Origin: Candidatus Coatesiibacteriota bacterium
Lineage (GTDB): Bacteria; RBG-13-66-14
Assembly: GCA_030631385.1 (NCBI GenBank)
Contig: DAOVLG010000100.1
Span: 1-6,653 of the forward strand
Direction: 5' to 3'
DNA length: 6,653 nucleotides
In this document: in pieces, positions 1 to 6,074 of the stretch
How positions within the stretch are numbered: the stretch's first letter is position 1
How the letters are laid out: every line of letters starts with the position of its first letter
Program-made: the position numbers and the translations under genes
Notes under the pieces: generated by a model
What the model was told of the DNA's origin: nothing
Seen by the model: only the letters and a program-made list of their open reading frames with translations
Databases searched by the model: none

Positions 1-1487
1 ACCGGTGTGGTGATATGGAAAAGGTTCTCGAACAGAGGCAGGACCAGGCTGGCCAGGAAGACCGCAATAATCGCACCCACGGTGCCCAACAGGGTGTTGA
101 TCAGGGTGGTCGCCCAGGGATCGGAGAGGCTCAGCCCGATGGCGGCGATGATCAGAAGCTTGGCACCGGCCACCTTCAGAGAGATCCAGTAGAGGGAACT
201 TCGGTGTCTGAGCGTGCTGGCCGCGAAAACCGCCGAGAGCCCGCCCGTCAGGAAGACGAAGAGATAACGGACCTCGAGGCCGGTGAGGATCCCTAGCATT
301 ACGCTGCAGATCAGGACGCCGACGATGGCGGTGGGGGCATCCAGGAGTGTGGCGAAGAGCACACCGGCCAGGGCGGTCGGTACGAGGTATCCGATCTGGG
401 GCACCCGTTGGAAGAGGACCGTGATGAGAACCTGGGCGAGGCCGACGGTCATGATCAGGACAAGACCGATCAGGAGCCAGGATCGTAGATCCTGGAAGGT
501 CTCCCGCCGGTATTTGTAGAGGAAGAAACCGAAGATGAAAAGAAACACGGCGATGATCGCCGCCCGGCCAAGCGTTACGTAGAGAATCCCCTGACTGGTT
601 CGGAAGGCTTCCAGGGCCTCGAGCTTGCGGTAAACCTCCGGTGTGACGACCTCGTGGGCCGTGACGATCCTCTCGTTTTCGCTCACCCAGAAGGCCACCC
701 GGTCCACCGAGGCCTCGGCGGTATCCAGGCGCTCCCGGGTCGCCTCCTCGTCGAGGTAGATGGTGGGGCGGCAGAAGCCCAGGGCGAGGGCCACGAGCTC
801 CTCCGGTAGCTCCAGTGAGGAGATGTAGGGTTCGAAATGCCCGGATATCTCCCCCCGGACCGTCTCGAGATCGGCTATCTGCTCGTAGTTCAACCCGTAG
901 TATAGCTCGTCGTTCGGATAGCGGAGGAGGACTCCGTTGGCGATATCCGCCTCCGATAGCCTCGTCCGGTCCTCCACCACCCCCCGTTTGAACGTGTTGG
1001 AAAGACTCAGGGGGAGATTGGCAAGTTCCTCAAAGAGTTCCGGGGTCCTGAAAAGCTTCTTCAACAGATCGGTGGAGATGGACAGGCGGAAACGCCCCTC
1101 CAGGCTCTTGGCAAGCTCCTCATAGTTCTGCGAGCCCGTGCTCTCGGCCAGAGCGAATGCCTGGGTCAGGTCGTCTACGAGGTTGGCGAACTCGCGCCAG
1201 CCTCCCTGGAGTTCGTCCTCGGAGTATACGTAGGCCGAGCGTACCGTAGAGCGTTTCCTCGCAAGTTCGGCCTCCAGCTCATCGGAGGTTTTCAGGACGG
1301 GGTACTTGATCGGGCTGATGACGTCGTCGGCCGCCACGTCGCCCACCTCGAGATCGAAGGAGTGAAAGGTCTTGCTGGGGAAGGTTAGTATGGCAAGGAT
1401 GGTGATCGCACCGATCCCGATGATGAGTCTCTTGAAGACCTCCAGCGCGGAGAAGCGGAGACGTTGGTTCAGCCTATTTCGGTTCAC
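1..1487 (-). CDS. pgpH: 7TM-HD family membrane protein (PgpH/YqfF-like), 3' end outside window
   Basis: My translation from GTG at 1487 gives 495 codons open to the left edge. It shows an N-terminal membrane helix (about residues 20-38), a long extracytoplasmic region (about 40-298), then about seven hydrophobic helices (301-324, 336-357, 366-383, 385-403, 407-424, 433-454, 461-485). The extracytoplasmic domain ends in the family-typical stretch RPTIYLDEEAT (240-250) followed by ERIV and a VTPEVY segment, as in 7TMR-HDED domains. The window ends at PLFENLFHITTP (484-495), the linker that normally precedes the cytoplasmic HD phosphohydrolase domain, so the catalytic HD motif is not visible. 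Characterised relatives (Listeria PgpH) hydrolyse cyclic-di-AMP; that activity is inferred here. The gene overlaps the end of phoH by 14 bp, implying translational coupling. GTG is the only early in-frame start and has GGGGAG upstream. The usual GE in the ERIV region is NE here. Confidence 0.9.
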   Translation of the reverse strand, partial: MNRNRLNQRLRFSALEVFKRLIIGIGAITILAILTFPSKTFHSFDLEVGDVAADDVISPIKYPVLKTSDELEAELARKRSTVRSAYVYSEDELQGGWREFANLVDDLTQAFALAESTGSQNYEELAKSLEGRFRLSISTDLLKKLFRTPELFEELANLPLSLSNTFKRGVVEDRTRLSEADIANGVLLRYPNDELYYGLNYEQIADLETVRGEISGHFEPYISSLELPEELVALALGFCRPTIYLDEEATRERLDTAEASVDRVAFWVSENERIVTAHEVVTPEVYRKLEALEAFRTSQGILYVTLGRAAIIAVFLFIFGFFLYKYRRETFQDLRSWLLIGLVLIMTVGLAQVLITVLFQRVPQIGYLVPTALAGVLFATLLDAPTAIVGVLICSVMLGILTGLEVRYLFVFLTGGLSAVFAASTLRHRSSLYWISLKVAGAKLLIIAAIGLSLSDPWATTLINTLLGTVGAIIAVFLASLVLPLFENLFHITTP

Positions 1488-2433
1488 CCCGCTCCCCTTC
1501 GTTTTCGAAGCGCTCGTAGGCCTCTACGATACGAGCCACCAAGCCGTGGCGGACGATGTCTGCCTTCGTCAGGTACACGAAGGTGATACCCTCGATCCCA
1601 GCCAGGGTCCTTTGGGAGAGGATCAGCCCGCTCGCGGCTGGATCGGTTAGATCTATCTGGGTGATATCCCCCACCACCGCCGCCCGGCTGCGGCAGCCCA
1701 AACGGGTGAGGAACATCTTCATCTGGTGGTTGGTGCAGTTCTGCGCCTCGTCGAGGATCGCGTAGGCGTTCTCCAGGGTACGCCCCCGCATGTAGGCCAG
1801 GGGTACGATTTCGATCACGCCGTGCTCGATCAGGCTGCGCACCCGCTCCACCCGGAGCATGGAGTAGAGGGCGTCGTAGAGGGGTCGTAGATAGGGTGCT
1901 ATCTTCTCCTCAGGGGCACCGGGCAGGTAGCCCAGGCTCTCGCCAGCCTCGACGGCTGGACGGGCCAGGACCAGCCGGCTGACCAGGCCCCGGTGGAGGT
2001 AACAGAGCCCCATCGCCACCGATAGGTAGGTCTTCCCCGTTCCCGCCGGTCCGATGACCAGGGTGATGTCCGAGGTGAAGAGCGCCGTGATCAGCCGCTT
2101 CTGCCCGGCGGTGCGGGGCTTGACCACCCTACGGGCGCCCACCGGGATGTCGGTTCCCACGACCTCATCGAAGGTGTGGCGTTGTGTGGGCGGTTCTCCG
2201 AGGTTGGCCACCGCCGCCCGAATCTCGGTTTCGGTGATGGGATGTCCCTTCGCCGCCGCCCGGGCGAGCTGGGTCAAGAGGTCGCCCGTGATGGCGACCG
2301 CTTTCTCCTCGCCGCTTAAGACCGCCCGGTTATCCCGCAGGACCAAACGCACGCCGGTGAGTTCCTCCAAGAGACGCAGGTTGACGTCGCCGGGGCCGCG
2401 GAGCTCGGCGTAACGTCCGTTCAGGTCCAGCAT
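1474..2433 (-). CDS. phoH: PhoH-like P-loop ATPase
   Basis: From ATG at 2433 the protein has 319 residues, the usual size for the PhoH/YbeZ family. An N-terminal KH-like nucleic-acid-binding region (LRGPGDVNLRLLEELTGV) precedes the ATPase domain. Walker A is GPAGTGKT (128-135), Walker B is AILDEAQN (225-232), and a sensor-like GDITQIDL follows at about 256-263. Segments such as RPAVEAGESLGYLPG and EIVPLAYMRGRTL are family hallmarks. PhoH proteins are cytoplasmic ATPases linked to RNA processing and ribosome maturation, often acting with YbeY; that role is inferred by homology. The frame is open back to a TTG at 2589, but that start would fall on top of the promoter at 2557-2585. There is no ATG, GTG or TTG codon between the early upstream segment and 2433, and family alignment starts near here. 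No clear Shine-Dalgarno precedes the ATG. The 7TM-HD gene overlaps its end. Confidence 0.93.
   Translation of the reverse strand: MLDLNGRYAELRGPGDVNLRLLEELTGVRLVLRDNRAVLSGEEKAVAITGDLLTQLARAAAKGHPITETEIRAAVANLGEPPTQRHTFDEVVGTDIPVGARRVVKPRTAGQKRLITALFTSDITLVIGPAGTGKTYLSVAMGLCYLHRGLVSRLVLARPAVEAGESLGYLPGAPEEKIAPYLRPLYDALYSMLRVERVRSLIEHGVIEIVPLAYMRGRTLENAYAILDEAQNCTNHQMKMFLTRLGCRSRAAVVGDITQIDLTDPAASGLILSQRTLAGIEGITFVYLTKADIVRHGLVARIVEAYERFENEGERGEPK
1492..1497 (-). promoter_or_regulatory. Ribosome binding site of the 7TM-HD gene
   Basis: GGGGAG on the minus strand lies 4 nt before the GTG at 1487, inside the last codons of phoH. It supports the GTG start and the 14-bp overlap. It is the only clear purine-rich Shine-Dalgarno-like site I found upstream of a start in this window. 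Confidence 0.55.
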
Positions 2434-2481
2434 CAGAGTTGTGGTCTGATCCGCCGTTTCTACACCCGTCTGTGGTATCGA

Positions 2482-2504
2482 GCCGGGGAGGAAAGAACCC
2501 CGGC
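2482..2504 (-). promoter_or_regulatory. Hairpin in the phoH leader
   Basis: On the minus strand GCCGGGG and CCCCGGC form a perfect 7-bp stem around a 9-nt pyrimidine-rich loop (TTCTTTCCT). It lies about 50 nt upstream of the chosen ATG and about 45 nt downstream of the predicted transcription start. No T-tract follows, so it is not an intrinsic terminator. It may stabilise the mRNA or influence phoH translation; that is inference. Confidence 0.4.
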
Positions 2505-2556
2505 GCGAGATCGTACTACGCCCCGTTGAAGAGGCCGGGACCGATACTGCATGCGA

Positions 2557-2585
2557 ATTATACCCCAGGGCCGCAGGATAGGCAA
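2557..2585 (-). promoter_or_regulatory. Sigma70-like promoter for phoH and 7TM-HD
   Basis: On the minus strand a -35 box TTGCCT (2580-2585) is followed, after exactly 17 bp, by a perfect -10 box TATAAT (2557-2562). Transcription would start near 2548-2552, leaving a leader of about 115-120 nt before the phoH ATG at 2433. The promoter sits 15 bp after the DUF2062 stop codon, so it separates phoH/7TM-HD from the genes upstream. The match to consensus is strong, but use in the cell is inferred. Confidence 0.7.
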
Positions 2586-2600
2586 CCAAGGGCCGATACG

Positions 2601-3131
2601 TTACTTCGCCGATGGGTCGGGTAGGCTTCTGGGTGAACGGAGCTGACGACCTTTCTGATAGGCCTCGACAGCTTTAAATCCGAGAAGATAGAACAGGAGG
2701 GCGAGTCCTACGGCGAGGATGGTGTTCCCGGCCAGGTAGGTCCAGATCACCTCACCGGCGGCGGACCAGATCTTACCCTCGTCGAGCATCTCGGTCAGCC
2801 CGCCCACCTTGACACCGGTCAGCCAAGAACCGAGGGTGAAGGAGAGCCCCCAGAAGAAGGGTGAGGTGACAGGGTTCATGATCGCCGAGCCGAGGACGGA
2901 GGAAACCTTGGAGAAGCGGAAGAGGAAGGCCAGACCCACCGCCAAAAGCGCTCCCAGACCGAAGGTGGGGAAGATGCCGATGAAGACGCCGACGGCCAGA
3001 CCCACGGCCGCCTTGTGCGGCGAGGCGTCCGAGCGCAAGAAGCGGAGGTACTGGAGCCTGAGCCAGCGCCTTATCCGCTGCCAGAGGGTGGCGCCCTTGA
3101 GCCGGCGTCTTTTCTTCTTCGTTTGAGTCAT
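2601..3131 (-). CDS. DUF2062 domain membrane protein
   Basis: This 176-residue protein has a highly basic N-terminus (KKKRRR at 5-10, then a WQRIRRWLRLQYLRF amphipathic stretch). The family signature follows: SPHKAAVGLAVGVFIGIFP at 37-55 and NPVTSPFFW at 86-94. Hydrophobic helices lie at about 39-71, 77-105 and 127-152, and the tail is short, polar and basic. DUF2062 proteins are inner-membrane proteins, found alone or fused to glycosyltransferases, with no settled biochemical function, so none is assigned. The gene starts 55 bp after the cytochrome c gene and stops just before the phoH promoter. It may be read through from the cytochrome genes, although a small hairpin lies between. The ATG at 3131 has no visible Shine-Dalgarno; the family motif begins well inside, so the exact start is slightly uncertain. 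Confidence 0.85.
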   Translation of the reverse strand: MTQTKKKRRRLKGATLWQRIRRWLRLQYLRFLRSDASPHKAAVGLAVGVFIGIFPTFGLGALLAVGLAFLFRFSKVSSVLGSAIMNPVTSPFFWGLSFTLGSWLTGVKVGGLTEMLDEGKIWSAAGEVIWTYLAGNTILAVGLALLFYLLGFKAVEAYQKGRQLRSPRSLPDPSAK

Positions 3132-3139
3132 GTTTGAAA

Positions 3140-3157
3140 GGGCTCGGCGAGGAGCCC
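3140..3157 (-). terminator. Small GC-rich hairpin between cytochrome c and DUF2062 genes
   Basis: On the minus strand GGGCTC and GAGCCC form a perfect 6-bp stem with a 6-nt loop, followed only by TTTC. It could be a weak or partial terminator after the cytochrome genes. The T-tract is short and the DUF2062 start follows within 10 bases, so it could equally be a translation-modulating structure. Confidence 0.3.
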
Positions 3158-3186
3158 CAGAGTTTTGAACTGAAACGGTGTACGGT

Positions 3187-4263
3187 CTACTCTTCCGGCA
3201 AGCTCACGGTATGGCAGGCGGTGCAGTCCGAGCCCTGAACCCGCATGAGTCCGTGGACGTCGCCGTCGGCGTCGGTGAAGAGGCAGTTGATCCCGCTCAC
3301 CCAGGTTTCGGTGGCCTCCTTGTGGCACGCTGAGCAACCTGCGTCTCCCAGTGGTGGGTGTTCACCCACGAGCCCCATCTCGGGGTATTCTCGGATGACC
3401 TCCACGGCCCCTCCACGCCGGAAACCGAACTCATGGCAGCGGTAGCAGGTGCTCATCGGCAGGGAGGGCTTGCTTTCGTCCGCCGGGGTGCGTCGGTAGG
3501 AGAAAACGTAGCGATCGCCTCCGCTACGCATCCTGTCCATGCGCGACTCGCCCGGCGTCACCTCGCGTGCAAAGGGCGCGTGGGGGTTGTGGCAGTCGGA
3601 GCAGTTGTGGCTGCCGGGGAAGAGACCGGCGGGGATGATTTCGGATTCTCCCTCGATCCTCTCCTCACTGTACCAGAAGTAGTTTACCAGCCTCGGGTCG
3701 TCCAGGTGGCACTGCATACAGTTGTGATCGGGCACCGCGCCCCGGGCGGCGATCCCCATCACGTTCCGCGGTCCTTCCCAGTAGCCGTGGCAGCGGTAGC
3801 AGAGCCCCCACTCGACGCTGGGTATGTTGTTCGAGCCCTGGGGGATGGCGAAGAAGCCGTAAGCAACGTAGAGGCCGAGCCAGCCCAGAGTGAATAAGAC
3901 GCCCAGGACGATTACAATCCGCTTTGCCTTGACCGTCCGCCGCTCGCCGGGATCGAGGCGGGGGATGAGGAATAAAAGGATGACGAAGCCGAAGGCGAGC
4001 CCGATGCCGATGGCCACCAGCCAGTCCGGCAGGGAGTTGAGGCTGTGATAGATGAAACTCTCCGGCTCGTGGTCACCCTGCGGGTCGGCGGCGGGTCCGG
4101 CGACCCCGGGCCAAACGAGCGCGGCGATTACGATAAGCAGCAGGAAGGCGAGGGCGACGATCCCCTCGACCATGGCATGATCGGGGAAGAAGGGCTTGTC
4201 CTTTGGAGGCTCCTTCGGCTTCCTCTTAAAGAGACGGGCGAGGATTGAAGGTTTATCTACCAT
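3187..4263 (-). CDS. Cytochrome b6f subunit IV-like domain fused to hexahaem cytochrome c
   Basis: The 358-residue protein has two parts. Residues 1-140 carry a basic cytoplasmic N-terminus, the segment PFFPDH (24-29), and three membrane helices (about 33-52, 81-101, 114-138). This matches subunit IV (the C-terminal half of cytochrome b), including an ADP...PE segment between helices 1 and 2, where the Qo-site PEWY motif appears as PESF (67-70). Residues 150-358 contain six CxxCH haem c sites, with first cysteines at 155, 182, 221, 273, 310 and 347. Three helices starting inside put the haem domain on the outer (periplasmic) side. Likely role: completing the quinol oxidation site and taking electrons from it in a bc-type complex. 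The gene lies 4 bp after the cytochrome b gene, so co-translation is likely. Additional histidines (for example 180, 219, 228, 302, 337) could be distal haem ligands. The domain reading is firm; the electron partner is unknown. Confidence 0.88.
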   Translation of the reverse strand: MVDKPSILARLFKRKPKEPPKDKPFFPDHAMVEGIVALAFLLLIVIAALVWPGVAGPAADPQGDHEPESFIYHSLNSLPDWLVAIGIGLAFGFVILLFLIPRLDPGERRTVKAKRIVIVLGVLFTLGWLGLYVAYGFFAIPQGSNNIPSVEWGLCYRCHGYWEGPRNVMGIAARGAVPDHNCMQCHLDDPRLVNYFWYSEERIEGESEIIPAGLFPGSHNCSDCHNPHAPFAREVTPGESRMDRMRSGGDRYVFSYRRTPADESKPSLPMSTCYRCHEFGFRRGGAVEVIREYPEMGLVGEHPPLGDAGCSACHKEATETWVSGINCLFTDADGDVHGLMRVQGSDCTACHTVSLPEE

Positions 4264-4267
4264 CGCA

Positions 4268-4948
4268 TTAGAGCGGTTCGGCGATGCCTTGACGGCGGAT
4301 CATGACGAAGTGGAAGAGCAGGAGGATGAAGATCGCCAGGGGCAATACGATTACGTGGTTGGTGAAGAAGAAGCCCAGGGCCTCCCCCCCAACCGGGGTA
4401 ACGCTGGTGACGATCCCGGCGAGGAAGTCGCCGATGAGAGGGATTTTCTCCAGGCCCTCCACGATGGTGGTGGCGATCTCGAAGCCACGCTGGTCCCAGG
4501 GGAGGATGAAGCCCGAGATATAAAACCCGGAGGTCGTCACCAAAAGTAAAACGCCGGCGATCCAGTTCAACTCGCGCGGTTTTTTATAAGCCCCGGTGAG
4601 GAAGACGCGGATCATGTGAGCCACGATCAGCACCATCATCACGTTGGCCGCCCAGTGATGGATGCCCCGGATGAGCCAACCGAACCAGACGTCGTTCATG
4701 ATGCGACCGATGGACTCAGCGGCCTCATCGGGGGTGGGCCGGTAATGCTGGAGAAGAATGAGCCCGGTGACCACCAGGACCAGGAAGGTGATCAGGGTCA
4801 ATCCGCCGAGGCAGTAGTACCACTTGCGGGCCCAGGGGTGGACCGGCTTGTTGATGGACTCGACGACCCAGCGCTTGATGCGAACGCGCTCGTCGAGCCA
4901 CTTCAGCCACCTGCTTTCGGCAATGCTCTTGCGGATCTTTTCGGACAT
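4268..4948 (-). CDS. petB: Cytochrome b6-type quinol-oxidising subunit
   Basis: The 226-residue protein is the four-helix N-terminal half of cytochrome b, the size of b6. Haem ligand pairs are H97/H111 (in RGIHHW and AHMIRV) and H198/H213 (in FTNHVIVLP and FHFVMI). The second pair is 15 apart, as in b6, rather than 14 as in mitochondrial cytochrome b. C46 in WYYCLGG matches the b6 cysteine that binds the extra haem c_i (c_n). YRPTPDEA, YKKPRELNWIAGV, LPWDQ and the C-terminal RRQGIAEPL also closely resemble b6. It should sit in the cytoplasmic membrane and oxidise quinol, probably menaquinol, together with the next gene's product. F193 occupies a position that I recall as a conserved Arg (b6 LTRFYSLH). 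ATG at 4948 lacks a clear Shine-Dalgarno. No Rieske gene lies upstream in the window. Family assignment is secure; the acceptor is not. Confidence 0.93.
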   Translation of the reverse strand: MSEKIRKSIAESRWLKWLDERVRIKRWVVESINKPVHPWARKWYYCLGGLTLITFLVLVVTGLILLQHYRPTPDEAAESIGRIMNDVWFGWLIRGIHHWAANVMMVLIVAHMIRVFLTGAYKKPRELNWIAGVLLLVTTSGFYISGFILPWDQRGFEIATTIVEGLEKIPLIGDFLAGIVTSVTPVGGEALGFFFTNHVIVLPLAIFILLLFHFVMIRRQGIAEPL

Positions 4949-4960
4949 CTTCAGTTAGTG

Positions 4961-4976
4961 GGTGTTAAGACACACC
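4961..4976. repeat. Short inverted repeat before the cytochrome b gene
   Basis: GGTGT and ACACC form a 5-bp stem with a 6-nt loop, 12 bp upstream of the cytochrome b ATG on the minus strand. It could be an operator half-site pair or a leader hairpin, but at 5 bp it may be chance. Confidence 0.25.
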
Positions 4977-4977
4977 T

Positions 4978-5001
4978 AACAAGGGATTTAAACCCCTTGT
5001 T
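4978..5001. repeat. Perfect inverted repeat in the spacer upstream of cytochrome b
   Basis: AACAAGGG (4978-4985) and CCCTTGTT (4994-5001) are perfect inverted copies separated by 8 bases that contain palindromic TTTAAA. The element is 12 bp after the repeat-protein stop codon and 29 bp before the cytochrome b ATG. No T-run follows on either strand, which argues against a classic terminator. A dyad of this size fits a transcription-factor site or a leader/terminator-like hairpin at the operon boundary. I see no convincing -35/-10 pair in this 65-bp gap. Confidence 0.5.
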
Positions 5002-5013
5002 TAAAAGGGCGAA

Positions 5014-6015
5014 TCACTCGAAGGATCGGATGAGAGGTTCCCATTCGCCATTTGGTCTCAGCAGGAAAAGAGCGCCGGTTGAATCTACACAGAAGATCAG
5101 GTGGGTTCCGCGCCTTTCCATCCTGTAAATGGCTAAATCCCAGGGGGGTGTGCCGCCGCACGGCTCACCGTACGCTTTGAACTCGCCGTCCTGTGGCAGG
5201 AAGAACTGCCCGTTGTTATCAATGAGCTTCAGCTCACACCCGTAGCCGCCCGTGGAGGATTTGATAAACCCGTCGAAGCGGAAGGGTGCATCGCCGCCCT
5301 GGATAACAGCATCCTCCACCCAGTCCCCACCTTCTTCTCCGTGTATTAATACCTGTCCGGTCTCGTTCACTAATGCGAATAAGGTTTTTCCAAATCCCAT
5401 TATTTCGTGGGATGTAACAGCGATGAAGTCGGTCGGGGCCGCTCCGGTGTAGGTGCCCGTCAACGGGTAGGACTCCCATGTGCCGCTCATCCAGATGTAG
5501 GACCAGGTGTGACCGGCGCCATCGAGAACGGTGGGAAACACACCGGCTATGCTTGGATCGCTGGCTCCGGTGAGGTGATAGGGGGGCGGTCCGGGGACGG
5601 GTTCGCCTTTGGGATTCCAGCTCACATTGGTAATGGTGTAAAGCTGCCCTTCGCCGTCCAGGGCGAAGAAATTCCAGTTCTCGGTCCGCTGATCGGTGTG
5701 CAGTAGCAGTTCATAGGGACCCATCCCGGGGCACCGATCGCCCGAGGTGATCCAGGCCCACCGTTTTCCTTGGATGTAATAACCGCTGGAGGGATCCCAA
5801 CGCAGGATTTCACCCCTTTCTCTCTTTGAACCCTTTTCTATATAACCTCCAAGCTCGAGTTCGAGGTCAGTTCCGTAGTGACGGTAGAACCTCCCCTCAT
5901 CGTTTATGACACCGATGATGTTCTGGTTCGTCACCGGATCAGCTGCCACGTCTAGATCAACGCAATAGACTGAGGCTGCGGAGAAGGTAAGGATACACAG
6001 GATCAAGCGTTTCAT
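5014..6015 (-). CDS. Putative secreted repeat protein, possible seven-bladed beta-propeller
   Basis: I do not recognise this 333-residue protein. It begins with a putative signal peptide (MKRLILCILTFSAASVYC, 1-18). The cysteine at 18 is not in a good lipobox, so export as a soluble protein is more likely than lipidation. The rest is built from repeats around the pattern [D/N]xxG-x-[hydrophobic/aromatic], with the glycine at 41, 123, 168, 220, 269 and 314 (examples DGEGQLY, NETGQVL, DNNGQFF, DSTGALF). A degenerate copy near 78-88 would make seven, spaced about 41-52 residues, the size of propeller blades. There are no haem-binding CxxCH motifs and no catalytic motif that I can name. Cysteines at 95, 260, 286 and 309 could form disulfides. 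It stands between a flavoprotein and the cytochrome genes, with spacers of 59 and 65 bp, so a role in respiration is possible but unsupported. The start has only a weak GATGGG upstream. Confidence 0.75.
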   Translation of the reverse strand: MKRLILCILTFSAASVYCVDLDVAADPVTNQNIIGVINDEGRFYRHYGTDLELELGGYIEKGSKRERGEILRWDPSSGYYIQGKRWAWITSGDRCPGMGPYELLLHTDQRTENWNFFALDGEGQLYTITNVSWNPKGEPVPGPPPYHLTGASDPSIAGVFPTVLDGAGHTWSYIWMSGTWESYPLTGTYTGAAPTDFIAVTSHEIMGFGKTLFALVNETGQVLIHGEEGGDWVEDAVIQGGDAPFRFDGFIKSSTGGYGCELKLIDNNGQFFLPQDGEFKAYGEPCGGTPPWDLAIYRMERRGTHLIFCVDSTGALFLLRPNGEWEPLIRSFE

Positions 6016-6027
6016 AAACCCATCGGT

Positions 6028-6041
6028 TCACGAATCACGAA
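6028..6041. repeat. Tandem 7-bp repeat in intergenic spacer
   Basis: TCACGAA occurs twice in direct succession, 13 bp upstream of the repeat-protein ATG (minus strand). It may be a regulator contact site or simple slippage. The rest of the 59-bp gap (6016-6074) shows no convincing promoter or terminator. Confidence 0.3.
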
Positions 6042-6074
6042 TACAGTTGCGCCTTATCAGTTCCAGTTGGTAAT

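Noticed and set aside
2054..2413. 119-residue plus-strand frame opposite phoH
   Set aside because: Antisense shadow of the PhoH coding sequence, low complexity, no domain.
2482..2504. Intrinsic terminator after the DUF2062 gene
   Set aside because: No T-tract follows the stem on the minus strand, and the hairpin lies downstream of the phoH promoter.
2434..2589. N-terminal extension of PhoH from the TTG at 2589
   Set aside because: It overlaps a consensus promoter and a hairpin, does not resemble PhoH family N-termini, and makes the protein longer than usual.
3128..3337. 69-residue minus-strand frame overlapping the end of the cytochrome c gene
   Set aside because: It overlaps the last haem sites in another frame and has an arginine-rich composition typical of a GC-rich out-of-frame reading.
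3358..3897. 179-residue plus-strand frame opposite the cytochrome c gene
   Set aside because: It is antisense to a protein with six CxxCH motifs and has no recognisable domain; long frames opposite GC-rich genes are expected.
4616..5128. 170-residue plus-strand frame opposite cytochrome b
   Set aside because: Its His- and Asp-rich composition is an artefact of the opposite strand. It runs across a gene boundary and both inverted repeats, and cytochrome b is unambiguous.
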